Shown: piece by piece, positions 13,736 to 19,735 of the stretch
Position numbering within the stretch: the stretch's first letter is position 1
How the letters are laid out: each line of letters starts with the position of its first letter
Virus record (IMG/VR): IMGVR_UViG_3300006641_000220
Span: 1 to 21,263 of that record
Source: a virus
Direction: 5' to 3' (one strand)
Length of the DNA: 21,263 bases
The notes under the pieces: generated by a model
The model's database searches: none
What the model saw: only the letters and a program-made list of their open reading frames with translations
Told to the model about the DNA's origin: nothing
Made by a program: the position numbers and the translations under genes

Positions 13736-14965
13736 ATGACAGAAGATCAGTACAGGGATTCTTGCGTAGATAGACAAAATAAAAAAAGAAAAGTTTTTCA
13801 AGGAAAACCAAATGATCCTATTCGTGTATCTTTCTATGATAAAGATGGATTAAAAGTAAATGATGTAACTAGAAGTGAAGCAAACTGCATAGCATCTTTA
13901 AATCCTCCACAATTATTTTATTTTCAGGATGGTAACGGATATCAAAGAGAACTTTTGATTCAACAAGTAAATGAATTAACTGTTGTTGATGATGCATTAC
14001 CTACTGCTCCTGTTTGCCCTACAAGTCCTCAACCTTGTGGACCACCTAGAGTTCAATTTTCTGGTGGTATTGGAATGGGTGCAATGGCAAATGCCGTTAT
14101 TAGTCCAATTTCTTCCTCTGTAATTGGATTTGATATTGTAAATCCTGGATTTAATTATATTGAACCACCTTCTGTAAATTTAGTTGATGAATGTGGTTAT
14201 GGATCTGGTGGAAGTTTATTGTCTCAAATTCAAGAATATGGAACTTCTGCATCTAATGTTGCCGTAATTGGAGTTGCTGGTGGAGTTGCTGGTGCTGGTG
14301 GCGCCTCTGGAACTACAACCGAATCTAATGGAAATGGTAAGGGTGGTTATGAAGTTAAGAATATAATTATTACTGCTCCCGGCGATGGATATCTTTCTGC
14401 TCCTAATGGAGCATTGGGTGGAAATGGAAGAATATGGAAAGATGTTAATGAAGGATATGTAGTAACAAATGATAATAGATATTATGTTCCTCCAGGAGGA
14501 AATGTTAATAATGTGGAATTACCTCCAGATGATATTTTTGTACCTCCACAACCTCAATCATCTCCAGATGTGACAATACCATCATATCCAGTGATAACAG
14601 AAATTGAAGAAGTGTATGTTGTTGATCCTGGATTTGGATATGAAATTGGTGATACATTAGAAGTAGTAACTGAAGATGGAACAAATAAAGGATCTATATT
14701 AGAACCTGTAATAAATGATAGAGGTGAAATAATACAAGTTAAAGTTGTAAGTCCTGGAATTGGATTTGTTGATTTACCAGAAATTAGAGTCAATTCTCCA
14801 AGAGGATATAATGTAAAATTAATTCCTATTCTTAAAGTAACTCCTATAGCAAATATTCCAGAAGAACAGTTGCAAACAATTCCTGCAGGAACTCAGTTAA
14901 TTTCAGTTGTTGATTGTGTAGGAAGAATACCACCAAAAGTAGAATTTGATAGAGTACCACGATGA
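13736..14965 (+). CDS. Repeat-containing tail/baseplate structural protein (409 aa)
   Basis: The N-terminal 80 residues are mixed and charged; then comes a Cys/Pro segment ('PVCPTSPQPCGPP'). The rest contains four copies of a short beta repeat built on a 'v..pG.Gy...P' core: 'IGFDIVNPGFNYIEPPSV' (about 128), 'VKNIIITAPGDGYLSAP' (about 205), 'EEVYVVDPGFGYEIGD' (about 290) and 'QVKVVSPGIGFVDLPEI' (about 334). The spacers are Gly-rich or Pro-rich. Such repeats are familiar from marine T4-like phage structural proteins, but I cannot name the family. Its TGA overlaps the ATG of the next gene by 4 nt (ATGA). The context suggests a part of the spike or the baseplate periphery. Confidence 0.75.
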   Translation: MTEDQYRDSCVDRQNKKRKVFQGKPNDPIRVSFYDKDGLKVNDVTRSEANCIASLNPPQLFYFQDGNGYQRELLIQQVNELTVVDDALPTAPVCPTSPQPCGPPRVQFSGGIGMGAMANAVISPISSSVIGFDIVNPGFNYIEPPSVNLVDECGYGSGGSLLSQIQEYGTSASNVAVIGVAGGVAGAGGASGTTTESNGNGKGGYEVKNIIITAPGDGYLSAPNGALGGNGRIWKDVNEGYVVTNDNRYYVPPGGNVNNVELPPDDIFVPPQPQSSPDVTIPSYPVITEIEEVYVVDPGFGYEIGDTLEVVTEDGTNKGSILEPVINDRGEIIQVKVVSPGIGFVDLPEIRVNSPRGYNVKLIPILKVTPIANIPEEQLQTIPAGTQLISVVDCVGRIPPKVEFDRVPR

Positions 14966-15540
14966 CTAAATCTAGAAATCATAAATCCGTAAGAAAAGGA
15001 ACAATGGATGGCCAAATTTGTTTTGGCCAAATACATAATGATCAAGTAAGATCATCCATATTTCTTCAAGGTCAAGAGTCTCTTGAATATATTTCAATTG
15101 ATCAAACTGAACCAAGAAAAAGATGGATCACTTCTAGATGCAGAGGTCGTTATCAAGTTAAATGTGGTGATGATATTCCAAAGGATCAAATTGGAATGTG
15201 GTTTAATGCGGATCGTAGTGATATTTTAATTCAGACTAAAGGTAGACTGAGATTAGAAGCAGAAAATATAGACTTGATTGCTCGTGGACCTGATCCAACA
15301 AAAGGAGTTATTAACCTCATTTCAAATGAGAGTGTAAATATTGAAACTAAAAGATTTACTGCTAACGCAAATGAATCCATCAGTATATACACTGATGGAG
15401 AGATGCTTCAGAGTGCAATAAATATTATGAAGATTTATGGTGGTAGCATTCAAAAAATGACTTCTATGAGTGCTGCTAAACAACCAACTTTGGATATTTT
15501 AAGCAATTTAACACAATTATCAAACCCATTTCCATTGTAA
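14962..15540 (+). CDS. Needle-like, beta-structured baseplate protein (gp5 C-terminal type)
   Basis: This 192-residue protein starts at an ATG that overlaps the previous stop (ATGA). Residues about 20-60 hold 'SIFLQGQESLEYISIDQ'. Residues about 75-145 are a run of alternating short beta strands, 'SDILIQTKGRLRLEAENIDL', then 'GVINLISNESVNIETKRFT' and 'NESISIYTDGEML'. This resembles the triple-stranded beta-helix of gp5/VgrG spikes, where successive strands lie across the needle axis. The gp5-like gene upstream has only the OB-fold, so I infer that this protein supplies the needle or caps it. It could instead be another baseplate beta-structure. The C-terminus is helical. Confidence 0.6.
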   Translation: MTKSRNHKSVRKGTMDGQICFGQIHNDQVRSSIFLQGQESLEYISIDQTEPRKRWITSRCRGRYQVKCGDDIPKDQIGMWFNADRSDILIQTKGRLRLEAENIDLIARGPDPTKGVINLISNESVNIETKRFTANANESISIYTDGEMLQSAINIMKIYGGSIQKMTSMSAAKQPTLDILSNLTQLSNPFPL

Positions 15541-15543
15541 TAT

Positions 15544-16338
15544 ATGTCAAGTTCTAGTGATTTTGAGTTGGTGCATGGTCAACTCCACGTAACAAAAGAT
15601 CCTGCTGCACCAGAACCTTTAGGTAGAGGTCCTGCATCAATTCATGGTGCTGCATATCTTCAAGGACCCACAATAGTTGGAGATGATAAATCTAATTTGG
15701 GAATATCTGCAACTTTAATGGTAAATCCATTAAAGAATAACGATTCTCCTACTCCCGCAGTTATTGGAACTATATGTGGAGTTACCCCCACAAAACCATC
15801 ATTGTATGTGATTGGAAATACTGCTATTAAAGCAAATTTGTTCGTGAGTTCTAGTGTTCTTGCAAGAGCAAACATCACCTCACAGTCTAATGTAAAATCT
15901 CAGTGCGGAAAACATATTCTTTCCAAGAAGAAGAACTTTGATATACCTCACCCATCAAGAGAAGGATGGAGACTAAGGCATACTTGCATTGAAGGACCTT
16001 CAAATGATGTTTATATCAAAGGAAGAGTTAAAAATAAAACAGAAATCAATCTTCCATCTTATTGGAAAGACTTTGTAGATATTGAATCAATTGTAGTCAC
16101 TTTGCAACCAATTGGTGCTCATCAAGATGTCATTATCAAAAGATGGGACGAAAATAAAGTTTATCTGCAAGCAAAAAGTGGAATGCCTATTGATTGTTTC
16201 TATCATATTATTGCAGAAAGAATAGATGGAGAAAAACTAATTCCAGAATATCAGGGAGAAACTCCTGCAGATTATCCTGGAGACAATTCAGAATATTCAA
16301 TTTCTGGATATCATTATGACGTTAAAGAGGAGGTTTGA
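15544..16338 (+). CDS. Conserved phage structural protein, tail-fibre-like (264 aa)
   Basis: The N-terminal half is beta-rich, with segments typical of fibre shafts ('GAAYLQGPTIVGDDKSN', 'PSLYVIGNTAIKANLFVSS'). From about residue 128 comes a distinct conserved domain: 'KKNFDIPHPSREGWRLRHTC', 'EGPSNDVYIKGRVKNKTEI', 'LPSYWKDFVDIESIVVTLQ', 'CFYHIIAERIDGEKLIPEY', ending 'YHYDVKEEV'. I know this C-terminal domain from many marine phage tail proteins, but not its function. Such domains are often trimerisation or maturation modules. The gene ends 2 nt before the GTG start of the adhesin gene, and its last codons hold that gene's strong ribosome-binding site. Confidence 0.7.
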   Translation: MSSSSDFELVHGQLHVTKDPAAPEPLGRGPASIHGAAYLQGPTIVGDDKSNLGISATLMVNPLKNNDSPTPAVIGTICGVTPTKPSLYVIGNTAIKANLFVSSSVLARANITSQSNVKSQCGKHILSKKKNFDIPHPSREGWRLRHTCIEGPSNDVYIKGRVKNKTEINLPSYWKDFVDIESIVVTLQPIGAHQDVIIKRWDENKVYLQAKSGMPIDCFYHIIAERIDGEKLIPEYQGETPADYPGDNSEYSISGYHYDVKEEV

Positions 16339-16340
16339 TT

Positions 16341-18209
16341 GTGTCTGATACATTTGTAAATGATAATGATTTTTTAGAGCCAGAAGAATTTATAGAGATC
16401 CCTGATACTGGTATCAATGGATTTACGAGACCAATTCTTTATACTGCATTAGATGATCCAGAAGAAATTTTAGATATTAATGCAGGAAATTTAAGAGTTG
16501 ATTCTTCAGCAAATGTTGCTGGAAATCTTTCTAGTGGATCTAGAGCTGTTCCTAAAAATATGACAGGAATTTCTGCATATTCTTTTGGATCAGAAAAGAG
16601 TGTTTCGGCAGATTCTTTGGGAGGAATTGCTGGATATAATCTTGTAGGATCCTTTACTACCAGTGTATACAATCCAAATGAACCTACTCATATTGGATTT
16701 GGAACCTATGGCAATTTCGGAAATACACTTGCAACAAATGGCGATGGAAGTTTAATTATTGTTGGTAATAAAAATTCTTTTATTGACGGTTATTTTGTTG
16801 GAATGGCAACTACCGTAGGAATATCAACGTATTATGGTAGTGCATACCTTTTCGAAAGAGTATCAAATGGATTTGTAAAGAGAGATTGTATTGTTGGAGA
16901 ATATTCAAATCCAGGGACAGGTGCAACACACGGAGTTGGAATTGCAAGTACAAGCAATGATGATTATGGTCACGCAGTTGCAATGGCTCTTGATGGGAAA
17001 ACATTTGTTGTTGGTGGGCCTAATGTTATTGGAGAACCAACAAAAGTTGGAGTGGCAACAACTGCAAAAGTAGGTGTTGTATGGGTATACGAATATACTC
17101 CACCTACAGAAGTAGATACTTGTGGTGTCGGAACTCTTCCCGTTTGTTGTGGCATCGGAACTTCAACTTTCTGTGAAGTTTTGGAGTCTGGAAATTTAAC
17201 GAAAGATAATACAGTTGTTTGTGGTGTAGGAACTACAAATATCTGCAGATCTAAAAATGTAAAGAAGATTGCAAAACTTCAAGGAGAACTTGAAGGAGAT
17301 TTGTTCGGATACTCTGTTGCAATTAGTGGAGATGCAAAAGTAGTAGTAATTGGTGCTCCAGGTGCAAAATGTCCTAAGTCTGGATATCAAGGAGGAACCG
17401 CATTTGTCTACGAAAGAAATGATAATAAGTACAATAAAGTAGGAATCTTAACTGGAACATCTCCTGTTAAATTTGGTAGTTCTGTTTCCGTTAGTTTAGA
17501 TGGAAATATTGTTGCAGTTGGAGATTCTTCTTCAGGCAAAACTCATATCTTTGAAAAAAATGATAAGAAGTATGGCGGTTACATTGGAATCGGAACATTA
17601 TCAACAGGTGGTTCTCAAGTATGCATAAGTGAGGATTCTTATACATTAATCATTTCAAATGGTACAACATCTTCAGTTTATGATCGTTCAGGTTCTACTT
17701 TTACTCTTGTAGGTTCCTTATCTGGTGGTTCTGTAGGAATATCCTGTTCGCCTGATGGTAAAATTATTGCCACCGCATCTTCCTCAGGATATATTGTCTA
17801 TAATCGTGAAGGTAATATTTTTATTAATAATTGCAGTGGAGGACCTTCAAACACAGACTCATTTGATATGAGTGCAAGCACAAAGGTCATCTATGCTGGA
17901 AGTAGTACTGAAGTAGTTGGTACTGCAATGACTGGCAAAGTTTATGGTTATGATCAACAATTAGAAACTTTTGTATATACTGCAGAGAACGGTAATATTG
18001 GTGTTGCCATTACAAATCCATCTGCAAAACTTCACGTATCTGGAAACACTATTATTACAGGAATTGCTACGGTTGGATTAATTGCAACTACAAATCCAAC
18101 TTCAAATTCTTCATTTTCTTTTGAGTTGACAAATAACACTACGTTAACAGTAAGAGTCAAAGGATCTGATGGAGTTGTCAGAACTGGAACGATCGCCTTA
18201 AGCCCTTGA
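16341..18209 (+). CDS. Beta-propeller tail adhesin/fibre protein
   Basis: I choose GTG at 16341 (MSDTFVNDNDF), because GAGGAGG at 16327-16333 lies 7 nt upstream; the in-frame TTG at 16335 is only 1 nt from that site. This gives 622 residues. From about 126 to 520 there are seven copies of a blade motif of the FG-GAP/WD-like type: 'FGNTLATNGDGSLIIVG', 'YGHAVAMALDGKTFVVGG', 'FGYSVAISGDAKVVVIGAP', 'FGSSVSVSLDGNIVAVGD', 'GGSQVCISEDSYTLIIS', 'VGISCSPDGKIIATASS', 'FDMSASTKVIYAGSS'. A Cys-rich insert (Cys261-Cys302) separates blades 2 and 3. The C-terminus, 'NPSAKLHVSGNTIITG', is fibre-like. A seven-bladed propeller on a tail fibre suggests receptor binding. This is the last gene of the tail run, and its stop overlaps a sigma-70 promoter. 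Confidence 0.75.
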   Translation: MSDTFVNDNDFLEPEEFIEIPDTGINGFTRPILYTALDDPEEILDINAGNLRVDSSANVAGNLSSGSRAVPKNMTGISAYSFGSEKSVSADSLGGIAGYNLVGSFTTSVYNPNEPTHIGFGTYGNFGNTLATNGDGSLIIVGNKNSFIDGYFVGMATTVGISTYYGSAYLFERVSNGFVKRDCIVGEYSNPGTGATHGVGIASTSNDDYGHAVAMALDGKTFVVGGPNVIGEPTKVGVATTAKVGVVWVYEYTPPTEVDTCGVGTLPVCCGIGTSTFCEVLESGNLTKDNTVVCGVGTTNICRSKNVKKIAKLQGELEGDLFGYSVAISGDAKVVVIGAPGAKCPKSGYQGGTAFVYERNDNKYNKVGILTGTSPVKFGSSVSVSLDGNIVAVGDSSSGKTHIFEKNDKKYGGYIGIGTLSTGGSQVCISEDSYTLIISNGTTSSVYDRSGSTFTLVGSLSGGSVGISCSPDGKIIATASSSGYIVYNREGNIFINNCSGGPSNTDSFDMSASTKVIYAGSSTEVVGTAMTGKVYGYDQQLETFVYTAENGNIGVAITNPSAKLHVSGNTIITGIATVGLIATTNPTSNSSFSFELTNNTTLTVRVKGSDGVVRTGTIALSP

Positions 18210-18234
18210 CACCAGCACCAATCCCTGCTATGAT
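18206..18234 (+). promoter_or_regulatory. Sigma-70 promoter, TTGACA-17-TATGAT
   Basis: TTGACA at 18206-18211, a 17-nt spacer and TATGAT at 18229-18234 make a near-consensus host-type promoter. The -35 box overlaps the TGA stop of the adhesin gene. Transcription would start near 18241 and run into the gene at 18261, then on through the tRNA/HNH block. It fits an early-type phage promoter using host RNA polymerase. Confidence 0.8.
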
Positions 18235-18260
18235 ACTTAGGTAATCAGGAAACTTCCCGA

Positions 18261-18443
18261 ATGAAAGATGAGTACCTTGCACGATGCGTGGTTGACCCTC
18301 TGAAACGAACAGTGTATCTTTACTCAAGTGAGGGATCAGAACGTGAAGTGGTCTGTGATACGGTTGATGAGTTTATGAATGTGCTACAATTTATTCGTGC
18401 AACGGTAGATGAGGAAACTCTCTCATACGCAAATCCACTTTAA
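18261..18443 (+). CDS. Small protein of unknown function (60 aa)
   Basis: The protein is MKDEYLARCVVDP then 'RTVYLYSSEGSEREVVC', ending 'FIRATVDEETLSYANPL'. It is predicted to be a small mixed alpha/beta protein with two cysteines. AGGAAA at 18245-18250 is a reasonable ribosome-binding site. It is the first gene after the sigma-70 promoter, which suggests early expression. I recognise no family. Confidence 0.7.
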   Translation: MKDEYLARCVVDPLKRTVYLYSSEGSEREVVCDTVDEFMNVLQFIRATVDEETLSYANPL

Positions 18444-18453
18444 AATCCATTTA

Positions 18454-18485
18454 GGGGGGAAAAATTTTCCCGGTAAAAATTGCCC
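18454..18485. repeat. Tandem imperfect palindromes in the gap after the 60-aa gene
   Basis: GGGAAAAATTTTCCC (18457-18471) is a palindrome apart from its centre, and it is followed directly by a variant copy, GGTAAAAATTGCCC (18472-18485). A run of six G (18454-18459) precedes them. This stands out against the surrounding composition. There is no U-tract, so it is not an ordinary terminator; it could be a protein-binding site or a small dispersed repeat. Confidence 0.55.
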
Positions 18486-18501
18486 TTATTACTTTTTTCA
18501 A

Positions 18502-18681
18502 ATGCGTCCAGAAACAAGAGAATCAATGGAAATGCTGTTTGCAGCTCGCTGGAACCTTCCAAAAGCAGCAGCAAACTGCAATCTTACGAACAAAGAAATG
18601 AAGATTACGTTTAATGAATACTGCACTTTACATCCTCCGACTTATGCGGTAGAATCTGATAGTCAACTCAATACTCTTTGA
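18502..18681 (+). CDS. Small conserved phage protein (59 aa)
   Basis: I take ATG 18502 (MRPETRESMEMLFAARWNLP) as the start. The frame is open further upstream to 18409, but that part lies across the previous gene's end and the palindromes and reads as non-coding. The protein is mostly helical, with 'LPKAAANCNLTNKEMKITF' resembling a helix-turn-helix-like arrangement and a tail 'NEYCTLHPPTYAV'. I recognise it loosely as a recurrent cyanophage small protein without known function. A DNA-binding role is possible but not shown. The ribosome-binding site is weak. The stop is followed within 10 nt by tRNA-Leu. Confidence 0.65.
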   Translation: MRPETRESMEMLFAARWNLPKAAANCNLTNKEMKITFNEYCTLHPPTYAVESDSQLNTL

Positions 18682-18689
18682 GTTTTTAT

Positions 18690-18763
18690 GGCGGAGTAGC
18701 CCAAGGGAAGGAGGCACCGAACTTAAAATTCGTACAGTATGGGTTCGAATCCCATCTCCGCTA
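18690..18763 (+). tRNA. tRNA-Leu(UAA)
   Basis: A 74-nt cloverleaf. The acceptor GGCGGAG pairs with CTCCGCT (first pair G-U). U8-A9 is present, the D arm is GCC...GGC, and the anticodon loop CTTAAAA has the UAA anticodon at 18724-18726. The anticodon stem has four pairs plus a C-U mismatch at its base. The T arm is ATGGG/CCCAT with loop TTCGAAT, and the discriminator is A. No CCA is encoded. The variable region is only ACAGT, whereas bacterial and T4 tRNA-Leu normally have a long variable arm. The anticodon defines Leu for codons UUA/UUG. Confidence 0.85.
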
Positions 18764-18805
18764 TTAGAAGACATAAGTATAAATAAATGTAGTTATGTCT
18801 TCTAA
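18764..18805 (+). promoter_or_regulatory. Inverted repeat with late promoter in its loop, covering the start of an HNH gene
   Basis: TTAGAAGACATAA (18764-18776) and TTATGTCTTCTAA (18793-18805) form a perfect 13-bp stem. The 16-nt loop contains TATAAATA (18778-18785), the exact T4 late consensus. The HNH start codon (18795) is inside the right arm. A read-through transcript from upstream would hide the start in the stem, while a late transcript starting near 18791 lacks the left arm. This is the layout known for T4 genes e, soc, 49 and I-TevI. Confidence 0.8.
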
Positions 18806-19268
18806 AATGCTAAGAAACGGATATAAATCTTCTGATGCTGAATTTGTTGACGCAGTAAAGACCTCTAATTCTATTAGGGAAGCACTGATTAAATTAAATC
18901 TAAAAGCAGCAGGTGGAAATTATCAATGTTTTCATAAAAGAGCAAAAGAACTGAATATTTCTATAGATCATTTTACTGATCCTAAAGTATGGAACAAAAA
19001 TAAAAAATTTGGACCAAAAAGATCATTAGAAGAATATTTAAATGGAGTTCCTATTCAATCACACAAACTTAAATTGAGACTTATATCTGAAGGAATCAAA
19101 ATTCATCGGTGTGAGTGTTGTGGTATAACAGAATGGAGAGGACAACCTACTCCAATTGAATTAGACCATATAAACGGAATTAATTACGATAATCGTTTAG
19201 AAAATCTCCGTTTATTATGTCCAAACTGCCACGCACAAACTTCTACCTATAGAGGTAGAAATAAATAA
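18795..19268 (+). CDS. Free-standing HNH endonuclease
   Basis: This 157-residue protein begins MSSKMLRNGYKSSDAEF. An alternative start at ATG 18807 (MLRNGYKSSD) would leave a more usual leader for a transcript from the late promoter. The N-terminal 60 residues look like a helical DNA-recognition part ('NSIREALIKLNLKAAGGNY'). The C-terminal HNH core has 'CECCGITEWRG' (zinc CxxC), 'PIELDHINGINYDNRLENL' with the DH and N residues, and 'CPNCHAQT' (second CxxC, then His). Such enzymes cut DNA and help themselves spread between phage genomes. It lies directly behind tRNA-Leu and is related to the second HNH gene in the catalytic core. Its expression seems to be held back until the late phase by the hairpin at its start. 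Confidence 0.85.
   Translation: MSSKMLRNGYKSSDAEFVDAVKTSNSIREALIKLNLKAAGGNYQCFHKRAKELNISIDHFTDPKVWNKNKKFGPKRSLEEYLNGVPIQSHKLKLRLISEGIKIHRCECCGITEWRGQPTPIELDHINGINYDNRLENLRLLCPNCHAQTSTYRGRNK
19241..19260. repeat. 8-bp hairpin at the 3' end of the first HNH gene
   Basis: TTCTACCT (19241-19248) and AGGTAGAA (19253-19260) form a perfect 8-bp stem with loop ATAG. It lies inside the last codons of the HNH gene and directly precedes the possible late promoter AATAAATA (19260-19267). No U-tract follows, so termination is doubtful; a role in RNA processing or 3'-end protection is possible. Confidence 0.5.
19260..19267 (+). promoter_or_regulatory. Possible late promoter AATAAATA
   Basis: AATAAATA lies at the stop codon of the first HNH gene, 25 nt upstream of ATG 19293. 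This would give a leader of about 19 nt containing the AGGA ribosome-binding site. It fits the NATAAATA form. Confidence 0.45.
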
Positions 19269-19292
19269 AACAAAAGTATTAGGAACTATTCT

Positions 19293-19562
19293 ATGAAATA
19301 CAGAATAGATGCCAGATATGTTTGGTACAACAGAGGAACACAACTTGTTCTGATGTATTTTATCCAAAATATTCCTTTTACTTTTGATGATGTTCCAGAT
19401 AGTCTTATGTATGATTTGGAACTCATAGAACTAGCAGACAACGAAAGACGCTTTGAACCAGAGGATTTATACAAATCATCATTCTATTTGATTGATGAAG
19501 AGTGTCATCCAATGTTATTTGAAGTTGAACTGGAAAATCCAGAAATGATGCCTGCGGATTAA
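19293..19562 (+). CDS. Small acidic protein of unknown function (89 aa)
   Basis: The protein begins MKYRIDARYVWYNRGTQ and has an aromatic, beta-like N-terminal half ('LVLMYFIQNIPFTFDDVP') and an acidic C-terminal half ('LELIELADNERRFEPEDLY', 'ELENPEMMPAD'). AGGA lies 8 nt before the ATG. Its stop codon is followed within 2 nt by the tRNA-Thr gene, so both are probably on one transcript. I recognise no domain. Confidence 0.7.
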   Translation: MKYRIDARYVWYNRGTQLVLMYFIQNIPFTFDDVPDSLMYDLELIELADNERRFEPEDLYKSSFYLIDEECHPMLFEVELENPEMMPAD

Positions 19563-19563
19563 T

Positions 19564-19635
19564 GCCGAAGTAGCTCAGTGATAGAGCAGGAATTTTGTAA
19601 ATTTCAGGTCGCAGGTTTGATCCCTGTCTTCGGCT
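19564..19635 (+). tRNA. tRNA-Thr(UGU)
   Basis: A complete 72-nt cloverleaf. The acceptor GCCGAAG/CTTCGGC has seven Watson-Crick pairs. The D arm is GCTC/GAGC, the anticodon arm GGAAT/ATTTC with loop TTTGTAA (anticodon TGT at 19596-19598), the variable loop AGGTC, and the T arm GCAGG/CCTGT with loop TTTGATC. The discriminator is T and no CCA is encoded. It reads ACA and related Thr codons, common in this AT-rich genome. Confidence 0.92.
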
Positions 19636-19652
19636 TAACTAAATAATATCAC

Positions 19653-19726
19653 CTGGATGTCTGCAAACTTCAGGTGGAGGGTGGAAGTCCCTCCTTTTCA
19701 ATATAAATAGAAATGCAGACATCTAG
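19653..19726 (+). promoter_or_regulatory. Inverted repeat with inner hairpin and late promoter before the second HNH gene
   Basis: CTGGATGTCTGCA (19653-19665) pairs with TGCAGACATCTAG (19714-19726): 13 bp with one G-U. Inside lie a hairpin, GGAGGG (19676-19681) with CCCTCC (19689-19694) followed by TTTT, and the late promoter TATAAATA (19702-19709). A transcript from that promoter would start near 19716 and lack the left arm. The right arm ends 9 nt before the HNH ATG and covers part of its leader. CACCTG (19650-19655) and CAGGTG (19671-19676) offer a competing fold. Confidence 0.7.
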
Positions 19727-19735
19727 AGTAGAACT

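Noticed and set aside
16335-16337. TTG as start of the adhesin gene
   Set aside because: It is only 1 nt from the AGGAGG site and overlaps the previous gene; GTG at 16341 has ideal spacing.
18409-18501. Longer N-terminus for the 59-aa gene
   Set aside because: It would cross the end of the previous gene and the palindromic spacer, and the translated part does not look like protein.
19674-19694. tRNA T-arm-like hairpin as a further tRNA gene
   Set aside because: No acceptor, D or anticodon arm can be built around it, so it is at most a remnant.
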